Shown here: positions 1-6,470 of the stretch, piece after piece
How positions within the stretch are numbered: the stretch's first letter is position 1
Layout: every line of letters starts with the position of its first letter
DNA from: Bacillota bacterium
Lineage (GTDB): Bacteria > Bacillota > Clostridia > Lachnospirales > Lachnospiraceae
Reading direction: 5' to 3'
Assembly: GCA_022717655.1 (NCBI GenBank)
Contig: JAIIAN010000108.1
Coordinates: 1 to 10,053, forward strand
Length of the DNA stretch: 10,053 nucleotides
The notes under the pieces: generated by a model
What the model saw: only the letters and a program-made list of their open reading frames with translations
Databases searched by the model: none
Told to the model about the DNA's origin: nothing
Position numbers and translations under genes: made by a program

Positions 1-132
1 CCTTCCGAGAATCCGGATGCTTTGATTGAAGAGAATGTGTTTTATGTGAGAAAAGGAGTGCCGTTTGTTCGTAAAAATATGGATGGCGGCAAATATGAAT
101 TAGTAAATAATAAGATTTTTGAATTAGATTAA
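1..132 (+). CDS. C-terminal fragment of an unrecognised protein
   Basis: Frame 1 is open from the first base and ends at a TAA at 130-132, giving the last 43 residues of a protein whose start lies outside the window. The fragment is mixed charged and aromatic (it contains VFYVRKGVPFVRKN and ends in IFELD) and shows no membrane segment or motif that I can tie to a family. It is followed about 35 nt later by a strong intrinsic terminator, which supports this being the real end of a transcribed gene on the + strand. Its relation to the catabolic locus downstream is unknown, because a terminator and about 380 nt separate them. No function is assigned. Confidence 0.6.
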   Translation, partial: PSENPDALIEENVFYVRKGVPFVRKNMDGGKYELVNNKIFELD

Positions 133-165
133 ATAATATGCTTTTTTTCTAAGCTTTAAGTTTAA

Positions 166-342
166 GAAAAGAGGATCAGCAATGTTGGAGAAGGGTTGTT
201 GATTCTCTTTTTTGCGTTACATTTGGATGAGAAGATGACAGTCACTTCTGCAATCGGAACTGTGCTGATTTTGACGGGGTTGGTGATTTTCGGAAAAATA
301 GAAAAGTCTGGTTGGGAGAAAACAAAATTCTGTAAGAATTGA
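166..342 (+). pseudogene. Relic of a DMT/EamA-type permease C-terminus
   Basis: One + frame is open from just after a TAA at 163-165 to a TGA at 340-342, about 58 codons. It reads LLILFFALHLDEK, then MTVTSAIGTVLILTGLVIFG, then a charged tail. This matches the usual end of EamA/DMT drug/metabolite transporters: a hydrophobic helix, an acidic-lysine turn (commonly LGE-x-L-T), and a last helix of the type IGxxLILxGV. No full-length permease precedes it, no good ribosome site lies before the ATG at 235, and it overlaps a terminator. I therefore read it as a decayed remnant. It could instead be a chance hydrophobic frame, although the order of the motifs argues against that. Confidence 0.45.
167..213 (+). 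terminator. Intrinsic terminator of the left-edge gene
   Basis: AAAAGAGGATCAGCAA (167-182) pairs with TTGTTGATTCTCTTTT (196-211) over 16 positions, two of them G-U, around a 13-nt loop. The 3' arm runs into a T-run at 208-213. This is a textbook rho-independent terminator for the gene ending at 132. The 3' arm also forms part of a permease-like reading frame (see the relic at 166-342). Confidence 0.8.
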
Positions 343-422
343 GGTAAAAATGAAATCCTTGTGTGGATTAGAAAAAATGTCAGGTTGAAAAATGGTGATT
401 ATTTTCTGATTTTGTTTTTGGA

Positions 423-451
423 TTTTCCAGTGCATTTTTTTCTGCTATAAT
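423..451 (+). promoter_or_regulatory. Extended -10 promoter of the AraC-type regulator gene
   Basis: TATAAT at 446-451 is preceded by TG one base upstream (443-444), giving the extended -10 form TGnTATAAT. The -35 region 17 nt upstream (TTTTCC, 423-428) is poor, as often seen with extended -10 promoters. The predicted start near 458 leaves a leader of about 55 nt before the ATG at 514. The stretch 343-422 between the permease relic and this promoter holds nothing else I can recognise. Confidence 0.55.
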
Positions 452-513
452 AATAGCTAGTAAACGTAATAATGGTATCAGATGAGAGTTGAAAGTTAAA
501 AAAGGAGAATAAA

Positions 514-1392
514 ATGCAGTTTCCAAACACAAATTTGAGAATGGCATCTGTTTTTGAAAATGGTCAGCTTCCGACCATGGTGTATATCAATCGTCAGGAT
601 TACAAAAGAAAAACGGTAATACGCCCACTTCACAAACACGATTCCATTTGCGAAATTCTTTTGATTTATAAAGGCTCAGGAACCTATCATGTGGAGGGGG
701 AAGAATATCCATTATCCGAAGGAAGTGTGATTTATTATAATCAAGGTAGCTTACATGAAGTGGAAGCAGAGAAAGAAAATGAAATTGGCTCTTATTGCAT
801 TGGTATTACAAACCTTAGAAAGAAAGGATTGCAGTTTAATCATTTAACGGCACCGGGAGAAGCGCTGGTACGACAAGCGGAATCATTGTTTCCGGTTCTA
901 AAAGCAATGTGTGAGCAAATGTTTGAACTAGAGGGGTCAAATACGGAAGGCAAGCTGGCAGCACAGCTTTTGTGTGTGAGTTTTATTCTATTGACAAGTC
1001 GTTTAGAAAAATTTCCTGCGATGGCGGAGACGAAAAATAAAGAAGAACAGATGGTACTTCGCATTCGCAATTATTTAAATCAAAATTTTACCGACGATAT
1101 TTCACTCGATTCCGTTGCTGAGGCATTAGGGTGTTCTTCTACGTATGTATCGCATGTGTTTAAGAAGGCTACCGGTCATACACCGATTCAATATGTAATT
1201 AAAAGAAGAATTGGTCATGCACAGACCTTATTGATTTCCACCGATTATTCTGCTTCCCAGATTGCTACAATGGTTGGTTATGATAACACAAACTATTTTA
1301 GTACACTGTTTTCAAAGATGGTAGGAATGCCGCCTATAAAGTATCGACAATTTTATAAAGAAGAGATGAAGGGAAACCAGAATCAGTCGTAG
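514..1392 (+). CDS. AraC-family transcriptional regulator with N-terminal cupin domain
   Basis: This 292-residue protein has the usual two-domain AraC layout. Residues about 30-110 form a cupin-like sensor (RPLHKHD, H40/H42/E47, then GSGTYHVEG and NQGSLHE with H81). Residues about 180-280 form the double helix-turn-helix: SLDSVAEALGCSSTYVSHVF is the first HTH and SASQIATMVGYDNTNYFSTL the second, followed by the conserved GMPPIKYRQ end. The start at 514 has AAAGGAG at 501-507. It very probably senses the substrate, or an intermediate, of the catabolic operon that begins 258 nt downstream on the same strand, and activates that operon at the repeats upstream of its -10 box. It has its own terminator, so it is a separate transcript. 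The family call is firm; effector and target are inferred. Confidence 0.93.
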   Translation: MQFPNTNLRMASVFENGQLPTMVYINRQDYKRKTVIRPLHKHDSICEILLIYKGSGTYHVEGEEYPLSEGSVIYYNQGSLHEVEAEKENEIGSYCIGITNLRKKGLQFNHLTAPGEALVRQAESLFPVLKAMCEQMFELEGSNTEGKLAAQLLCVSFILLTSRLEKFPAMAETKNKEEQMVLRIRNYLNQNFTDDISLDSVAEALGCSSTYVSHVFKKATGHTPIQYVIKRRIGHAQTLLISTDYSASQIATMVGYDNTNYFSTLFSKMVGMPPIKYRQFYKEEMKGNQNQS

Positions 1393-1398
1393 TATGAT

Positions 1399-1439
1399 AA
1401 AAGACGAACATTTACAAGAGGTAGATGTTCGTCTTTTTT
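1399..1439 (+). terminator. Intrinsic terminator after the AraC-type gene
   Basis: AAGACGAACAT (1401-1411) pairs perfectly with ATGTTCGTCTT (1425-1435), extended by A-T pairs at the base, with a 13-nt loop and a T-run at 1434-1439. It begins 7 nt after the regulator's stop codon. Confidence 0.88.
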
Positions 1440-1459
1440 GGCATATCTTATAGTAGTTG

Positions 1460-1549
1460 TACAAGAAAGTGAAGTATAGGAAGAAAAAGTGTATATGAAT
1501 TGGGGATTTTTAGAAGAAAAAGTGGAGAATTTATACAAGAAAGTGAAGT
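1460..1549 (+). repeat. Two pairs of direct repeats, probable activator binding sites
   Basis: TACAAGAAAGTGAAGT occurs exactly at 1460-1475 and again at 1534-1549, 74 nt apart, close to seven helical turns. Between them GAAGAAAAAGTG occurs at 1480-1491 and 1513-1524, 33 nt apart. All four share the core AAGAAA(AA)GTG. The last copy ends 19 nt before the TATAAT box, so it would cover the -35 position, as expected for an AraC-type activator touching RNA polymerase. Binding by the regulator encoded just upstream is inference. Confidence 0.55.
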
Positions 1550-1574
1550 TGCTTTGGCTGAAAATCTCTATAAT
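1546..1574 (+). promoter_or_regulatory. Promoter of the catabolic operon
   Basis: A consensus TATAAT lies at 1569-1574. The position 17 nt upstream (AAGTTG, 1546-1551) is a poor -35 box and overlaps the last direct repeat, which suggests that the promoter depends on an activator. The predicted start near 1581 gives a purine-rich leader of about 70 nt before the first gene. No other -35/-10 pair is better placed in 1440-1649. Confidence 0.5.
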
Positions 1575-1649
1575 TAGGATTAACAAGAGAAGTACAAAAG
1601 AAAACATAAAAAATAAAGAATTTAAGAAGAAAAAGCAGGAGGAAAAATT

Positions 1650-2576
1650 ATGAGCATGAATATTTGCGGAGCTCCATGTTGCTGGGGCGTAGATGATGTG
1701 AAAAATCCATATCTTCCATCATGGCAGAGAGTATTAAAAGAAGCAGGTGAGGCTGGATATCGTGCAATTGAACTTGGACCTTACGGATATCTTCCGATTG
1801 ACGTTGAAGCCGTATCAAAAGAACTCGAAAAAAATGGGCTTGCAATTGTAGCAGGAACTATTTTTGATGATCTTTTGAGTGAAGAAAATTATCAAAATGT
1901 TTTAAAGCAGACAGAGGATATTTGTTCCTTGATTACAAAGTTGCCGCCACTTCCGAAGCATGAAGGTCAGCATTTCCCTACTCCGTATATGACAATTATG
2001 GATTGGGGACATGATGAAAGAGATTATGCAGCAGGACATTCCGACCGTGCTCCTCGCTTAAGTGAAAAAGAGTGGAATACGATGATGGAACATATCAAAG
2101 GAATCTGCAAAAAAGCAAATGAATATGGTGTGCGTCCGGTGATTCATCCGCATGCAGGCGGTTACATTGAGTTTGCAGATGAAATTGAAGCAGTCGTTCG
2201 TGATATCCCATATGAGCTTGCAGGGATTTGCTTAGATACTGGACATTTATACTATTCCGGAATGGATCCAGAAGAATGGCTTCGAAAATATGCATCTCGT
2301 CTTGACTATGTACATTTTAAAGATGTTAACGAAACAGTATATCGTGAAGTGCTCGGAGAGCATATTCGTTTCTTTGAAGGATGCGGAAAAGGATCGATGT
2401 GTCCGATTGGAAAAGGTACTTTAAATTATCCGGGTATCAAAAAAGCACTGGAAGATATTAATTATAGTGGATATATTACGATTGAGCAGGAACGTGATCC
2501 ACGTAATTCAGATACAAGTTTAAGAGATGTAAAAGAGAGCGTGACTTATTTAAAAAGCGTAGGCTATGCGATTTAA
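1650..2576 (+). CDS. IolE-like TIM-barrel protein (sugar phosphate isomerase/epimerase family)
   Basis: This 308-residue protein belongs to the xylose-isomerase-like TIM-barrel superfamily and most resembles IolE, the 2-keto-myo-inositol dehydratase. The N-terminus (CGAPCCWGVDD) corresponds to the strand-1 APxxWG region and IELGPYGYLP (E41) to strand 2. HPHAGGYIE (H166, H168, E174) matches the IolE HxHxGTxVE motif. CLDTGHLYYSGMDP (D196, H199), YVHFKDV (H222, D225), GKGTLNYPGI and ITIEQERDP (E279/E281) follow in family order. A divalent-metal site built from E174 or H166, D196, H222 and E279 is likely by analogy. The start at 1650 has AGGAGG at 1637-1642. It is first in the operon, 48 nt before the dehydrogenase, so its substrate is probably the ketone that enzyme makes. 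Dehydration is the best guess; epimerisation cannot be excluded. Confidence 0.85.
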   Translation: MSMNICGAPCCWGVDDVKNPYLPSWQRVLKEAGEAGYRAIELGPYGYLPIDVEAVSKELEKNGLAIVAGTIFDDLLSEENYQNVLKQTEDICSLITKLPPLPKHEGQHFPTPYMTIMDWGHDERDYAAGHSDRAPRLSEKEWNTMMEHIKGICKKANEYGVRPVIHPHAGGYIEFADEIEAVVRDIPYELAGICLDTGHLYYSGMDPEEWLRKYASRLDYVHFKDVNETVYREVLGEHIRFFEGCGKGSMCPIGKGTLNYPGIKKALEDINYSGYITIEQERDPRNSDTSLRDVKESVTYLKSVGYAI

Positions 2577-2624
2577 AAAATAAATTAATTAGGAAAGAAA
2601 AATGAAAAATAGGAGGAAAATAAT

Positions 2625-3803
2625 ATGTATTACGGCGAAAGAAGAGTAAAAGAACCAATTAGATGGGCTATGGTCGGAGGAGGCTTTAAAAGTCAGATTG
2701 GATATATCCATCGTTCCGCAGCTTTAAGAGATAATAACTTCAAGCTTGTTGCAGGAGCATTCGATATTGATCCAGAGCGTGGAAAAAAATTCGGTATTGA
2801 GCTTCATGTAGATCCTGACAGATGCTATCCGGATTATAAGACAATGTTTGAAGAAGAAGCCAAAAGAGAAGATGGAATACAGGCAGTATCAATTGCTACA
2901 CCAAACAGTCTTCACTATGAAATTACAAAAGCTGCGTTAAATGCAGGACTTCATGTTGTTTGTGAAAAACCATTATGTTTTACTACTGAAGAAGCAGATG
3001 AACTGGTTGCACTTGCTGAAGAAAAGAATCTTGTTGTTGGAGTTACATACGGATATTCCGGTCACCAGATGGTAGATCAGGCCAGAGAAATGATTGCACA
3101 TGGAGATCTTGGAGAGATAAGAGTAATTAACATGTCATTTGCTTATGGCGGATATAACTGGAAGATAGAAGATGTAAACCCGGCTGCAAAATGGAGATTC
3201 AATCCTGAGAAAGCAGGTCCTACCTTTATCCTTGGAGACGTAGGAACGCATCCACTGTTTATTGTAGAAACAATGATTCCGGATCTCGAGATCAAAAATT
3301 TAATGTGTACAAGACAGTCCTTTGTTGAAGGTAGAGAGTTGGAAGACAATGCATTTGTAATCATGAATCTTAAGGGAACAAAATCCGTTCAGGAAGATGC
3401 ACAGATTTATTGCTGGGCAAGTTCCATTAACTGTGGAGCACGCCACTATCATAAAATTCGTGTCGTAGGTTCTAAGGCATCTATCGAATGGGACGATGAA
3501 AGACCAAATCAGCTGTCTTATGAAATAGAGGGAGAACCAGTTCGTACACTTGAAAGAGGTGCAGGATATCTCTATCCAGAAGCAAAAGTAGATGATCGTA
3601 TCGGAGGCGGTCATGCAGAAGGTCTGTTTGAAGCATGGAGTAATCTTTATAGTAGATTTGCTCAGGCTATGGAAGCTAAGATGGAAGGCAGAGAATATGA
3701 TAAATGGTATCCGGATGCAAAAGCAGGTGCAAATGGTGTTCACTGGCTTGATGCTTGTGTACGTTCAGCAGATAATGGTTCCACATGGGTAAGTTATAAA
3801 TAA
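2625..3803 (+). CDS. Gfo/Idh/MocA family NAD(P)-dependent oxidoreductase
   Basis: This 392-residue protein has an N-terminal Rossmann fold: IRWAMVGGGFKSQIGYIH at residues 12-29 carries the glycine-rich loop (G18-G20, G26), and AFDIDPERG ends the second strand. The family's EKP motif follows (E114, K115, P116), where the lysine is the usual catalytic base. The C-terminal domain has LGDVGTHP (D205, H209), equivalent to the conserved DxGxH that positions the substrate hydroxyl. Members oxidise a secondary alcohol of a sugar, glycoside or cyclitol to a ketone. The subtype, with an extended loop near residues 170-200 and a long C-terminus, is one I associate with IolE/IolH-like neighbours rather than classical IolG. 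AGGAGG at 2611-2616 supports the start. By position it makes the keto intermediate used by the TIM-barrel proteins on either side. Substrate and cofactor preference cannot be read. Confidence 0.92.
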   Translation: MYYGERRVKEPIRWAMVGGGFKSQIGYIHRSAALRDNNFKLVAGAFDIDPERGKKFGIELHVDPDRCYPDYKTMFEEEAKREDGIQAVSIATPNSLHYEITKAALNAGLHVVCEKPLCFTTEEADELVALAEEKNLVVGVTYGYSGHQMVDQAREMIAHGDLGEIRVINMSFAYGGYNWKIEDVNPAAKWRFNPEKAGPTFILGDVGTHPLFIVETMIPDLEIKNLMCTRQSFVEGRELEDNAFVIMNLKGTKSVQEDAQIYCWASSINCGARHYHKIRVVGSKASIEWDDERPNQLSYEIEGEPVRTLERGAGYLYPEAKVDDRIGGGHAEGLFEAWSNLYSRFAQAMEAKMEGREYDKWYPDAKAGANGVHWLDACVRSADNGSTWVSYK

Positions 3804-3835
3804 AGGGACTTTTAAAATGCAAGGAGGAAAACGTT

Positions 3836-4756
3836 ATGAAAATTGCATTTGACGTAGATGTTTTGGCAAAACAGATGGATATTAATCGTATGGTTCATCA
3901 AGTAGCTGACTGGGGATACAAGTATATTGAGCAGTCTCCGCATCCAAGAATTAATCCTTTTTATAAACATCCGCTATTTTCAAAAGAATGCGAAGCAGAA
4001 TACAGGAAGGCACTCCGGGAAACCGGAGTGGAAATCTCCTCTTTTATTGTGGTATATCGTTGGTCTGGCCCGACAGAAGAGCAGAGACAATTTGCAGTAG
4101 CCAATTGGAAACGAATGATTGAGATTGTTGTAGATATGGGAGTTCCGGTTATCAACACAGAGCTTTCCGGCGACCCAAATCAGCAGGAAATTTGCAATGG
4201 CATGTGGTTTAAGTCGATGGAAGAGTTATTGCCAATTATTGAAAGAGAAGGACTGCGTGTAGAAATTCAATCGCACCCGTATGATTTTTGTGAACTGAAT
4301 AATGAAACCTGTGATATGGTAAAATCTTTCCGTTCTTCAAATTTAGGTTATGTATATTCTTCACCACATGGATTTTTCTACGATCAAGGTAAAGGCGATG
4401 TGCGTTCTATGCTGAAATATGCAGGAGAGGAATTAACACATGTATTGTTTGCAGATACCTTTAATCAAACTTTAGATTGCAGATATATTGCAAATCCACC
4501 ATGGTTAAACGGAAGAGGAAAAGCCGATGTTACAATCCATCAACATCTTGCTATGGGAGAAGGAGATGTGGACTTCGATGGTATTTTTGAGACACTTCGA
4601 GAGATGGACTTTGCAAATAAACAGTTAAAGTCAGATGCTCCTAAGGCTGGTGGAGATAATATTGCTTGCGTATCAATGTTTGGCTTCCCGGAAAAAATGG
4701 CAAAACAGGCACCAGAAGCAAGAGAGAGAATTGAAAAAGAGTTGTTGAGAAAATAA
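3836..4756 (+). CDS. IolH-like TIM-barrel protein (sugar phosphate isomerase/epimerase family)
   Basis: This 306-residue protein has several IolH-type signatures. It starts MKIAFDVDVL, has YIEQSPHPRINPFYKHP (E32), VEIQSHPYDF (E143, H147), and YVYSSPHGFF (H178), where most xylose-isomerase-like proteins have an Asp-containing LDxGH. HVLFADT (H202, D207) and RYIANPP come next, then HQHLAMGEGDVDFDGIF (H235, H237). IolH proteins are encoded in many inositol loci, but their exact reaction is not firmly settled. The start has AAGGAGG at 3821-3827, 32 nt after the dehydrogenase stop. It differs strongly from the first TIM-barrel gene, so this is not a recent duplication. An isomerase, lyase or hydrolase acting on the keto product is the likely role. 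Confidence 0.84.
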   Translation: MKIAFDVDVLAKQMDINRMVHQVADWGYKYIEQSPHPRINPFYKHPLFSKECEAEYRKALRETGVEISSFIVVYRWSGPTEEQRQFAVANWKRMIEIVVDMGVPVINTELSGDPNQQEICNGMWFKSMEELLPIIEREGLRVEIQSHPYDFCELNNETCDMVKSFRSSNLGYVYSSPHGFFYDQGKGDVRSMLKYAGEELTHVLFADTFNQTLDCRYIANPPWLNGRGKADVTIHQHLAMGEGDVDFDGIFETLREMDFANKQLKSDAPKAGGDNIACVSMFGFPEKMAKQAPEARERIEKELLRK

Positions 4757-4778
4757 AAAAATTTAGAGGTAACAGATT

Positions 4779-6170
4779 ATGAAAAATACAAATAATAATT
4801 TTGCTGCCGCTGACAAACTGTCATGGAAAACAAGATTTTCTTATGGTTGTGGTGATACCGCTTGTAATGTTGTATTTGGTATGATTAGCACCGTATTAAC
4901 ATTATTTTATACGGATTATGTAGGAGTATCTGCAGCAACGGTAGGAATGGTTATGCTTCTGTCTCGTGTCTTTGATGGCTTTTCTGATGTTGTGATGGGA
5001 TTGATTGTAGAAAAAACAAACTCAAAATGGGGAAAATCCAGACCTTGGATACTTTGGATGAGTATTCCGTATGCAATATCTGCTGTTCTGTTATTTACAG
5101 TGCCACATACAACAGGAATGCTTCAGTTCTTGTATATGTTTGTAACCTATAATTTCTGTACAACAGTTTGCTATACAGCGATTAACTTACCATATGGCAG
5201 TTTGTCTGCAATGATGACACGTGTTTCAGGCGAACGTGATATGCTTAGTATTGCTAGAATGGGAATGTCTCCGTTTGGACGAATTTTAGCTGTAACATGT
5301 ACATTGCCGCTAGTAAAAGTATTTGGCAATACGCAGTTAGCATGGGTAATTACAATGGCAATGTGGGCCGTAATTGCATTAATCCTTTTACTGATTTGTT
5401 TTAAAAATTGTGAAGAAACCGTTCACATCGAAGCACAGGAAAAACAGGAAAAAATTCCTTTAAAGAAAGCATTTAAAGCATTGTTAACGAATCAATATTT
5501 CTGGGCAGTTTTAATTTTGTGGATGATGCAAAATGTGATTTATGGTATTACCGGAACAATCCTTCCATATTATTGTAAATATATTTTCCATAATGATACT
5601 TGGATGTACAGTGCGTTATATTTGACAGAAACCTTGGTGATTGTAGCGGCCACTTTTGTTAGCCCTGTTCTTTTAAAACGTTTTGGAAAACGAAATATGT
5701 CTCTTGCAGGTGCATGCGTGGCACTTGCCGGACAGCTTCTGTTTTTTGCGAATCCGACGAGCTTTGTTTGGATGATGATGAGTTGCGTAATTCGAGGCAT
5801 GGGACTTGCACCATTGAATTCAATTGTGTTTGGATTGCTGGGAGATGTGGTTGAATTTGGACAGTGGAAGACACATCTAAGACAGGAAAGTTTGATTTTT
5901 GCAGGTGGTTCCGTTGGAACAAAAATCGGTTCAGGTCTTGCTTCCGCAGGTATGACAGGATTACTTTCCTTGTCCGGTTACATCAGCTCCAATAGCGGTA
6001 TCGCTGTGCAGCCAGATAGTGCAATTCAGATGATTATGAATATCTATAAATTTGGCCCGATTTTTGTATGGGTTGTTGTAATTGTTACGTTAGCTCTTTA
6101 TAAATTGGATAAATTATATCCTATGATTATGCAAGAACTTGCACAGCGTGAAGCAAAAGGCGAGTTATAA
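4779..6170 (+). CDS. GPH-family (MFS) sugar:cation symporter
   Basis: This 463-residue polytopic membrane protein has about twelve hydrophobic segments. The region RVFDGFSDVVMGLIVEKT (residues 63-80, with D66 and D70) followed by KWGKSRPWILW is the loop 2-3 signature of the glycoside-pentoside-hexuronide:cation symporters, the MelB/LacS type. A charged central loop near residues 209-230 joins the two halves. It would import the substrate of the preceding enzymes together with Na+ or H+. No LacS-like EIIA tail is present, so phosphorylation control by the PTS is not expected. The start at 4779 has a weaker ribosome site (AGAGG, 4765-4769) than the three genes before it, only 22 nt after the previous stop. 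It is the last gene of the operon. Glycosides, uronides and cyclitols are all possible cargo. Confidence 0.92.
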   Translation: MKNTNNNFAAADKLSWKTRFSYGCGDTACNVVFGMISTVLTLFYTDYVGVSAATVGMVMLLSRVFDGFSDVVMGLIVEKTNSKWGKSRPWILWMSIPYAISAVLLFTVPHTTGMLQFLYMFVTYNFCTTVCYTAINLPYGSLSAMMTRVSGERDMLSIARMGMSPFGRILAVTCTLPLVKVFGNTQLAWVITMAMWAVIALILLLICFKNCEETVHIEAQEKQEKIPLKKAFKALLTNQYFWAVLILWMMQNVIYGITGTILPYYCKYIFHNDTWMYSALYLTETLVIVAATFVSPVLLKRFGKRNMSLAGACVALAGQLLFFANPTSFVWMMMSCVIRGMGLAPLNSIVFGLLGDVVEFGQWKTHLRQESLIFAGGSVGTKIGSGLASAGMTGLLSLSGYISSNSGIAVQPDSAIQMIMNIYKFGPIFVWVVVIVTLALYKLDKLYPMIMQELAQREAKGEL

Positions 6171-6193
6171 TTAAATGGATATGTTACTTTCTT

Positions 6194-6225
6194 AGAGGTG
6201 CCACTTTTTGCGAGCACCTCTTTTT
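6194..6225 (+). terminator. Intrinsic terminator of the catabolic operon
   Basis: AGAGGTGC (6194-6201) pairs with GCACCTCT (6214-6221) around a 12-nt loop, followed by a T-run at 6221-6225. It lies 23 nt after the symporter stop and marks the end of the four-gene operon. Confidence 0.87.
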
Positions 6226-6264
6226 GCGTTATATTATTTTATTTTGATATGATTCTGAATTTAT

Positions 6265-6293
6265 TTGATATAATTACGAAAACAGACTATACT
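6265..6293 (+). promoter_or_regulatory. Sigma-A-like promoter upstream of recD2
   Basis: TTGATA (6265-6270) and TATACT (6288-6293) are separated by 17 nt, a good housekeeping promoter starting near 6300. A second overlapping pair, TTGATA (6244-6249) and TATAAT (6269-6274), has a 19-nt spacer and is less likely. The leader to the ATG at 6471 would be about 170 nt. Confidence 0.6.
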
Positions 6294-6355
6294 TAGGATA
6301 ATAAGGTTTGTGTTTGCAAGATAAATAAGCCAAAGCGGAGGAAGAAAACAGTGTC

Positions 6356-6387
6356 AAAAACCCACCTCCCAAGGGAAGTAGGTTTTT
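6356..6387 (+). promoter_or_regulatory. Terminator-like hairpin in the recD2 leader
   Basis: AAAAACCCACCTCCC (6356-6370) and GGGAAGTAGGTTTTT (6373-6387) pair at 13 of 15 positions with two C-A mismatches. The innermost pair must open to leave a tetraloop. The 3' arm ends in five Ts, so the element can act as an intrinsic terminator or attenuator about 85 nt into the transcript. The flanking A-run and T-run make it nearly symmetric, so it could work on either strand. It lies between two candidate starts of recD2 and would be translated if the GTG at 6351 is used. Confidence 0.5.
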
Positions 6388-6470
6388 GCCTACAACAAAC
6401 GAAAGGATGTCACGTGGCTTGCGGTATTTTGCAAATGTCTATAGATACCCATGGTAGAAAGGAAACGTTT

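Noticed and set aside
456..480. A possible CcpA cre site near TAAACGTAATAA upstream of the AraC-type gene
   Set aside because: Too many departures from the cre consensus and no dyad symmetry.
3300..3743. A 147-codon open frame on the minus strand inside the dehydrogenase gene
   Set aside because: It is antisense to a conserved Gfo/Idh/MocA gene, has low-complexity Cys/Ile/Phe-rich content and no ribosome site or family likeness. The same applies to the other minus-strand frames in the window.
1650..4756. Direct assignment as the puerarin-type C-glycoside cleavage system (DgpA/B/C)
   Set aside because: The architecture is similar, but there is no small DgpB-like subunit, and the two TIM-barrel proteins carry IolE-like and IolH-like motifs. 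Kept only as one possible analogy.
6300..6470. A known riboswitch in the recD2 leader
   Set aside because: I compared it by eye with c-di-GMP, fluoride, guanidine, preQ1 and ZTP aptamer cores and saw none of their conserved blocks.
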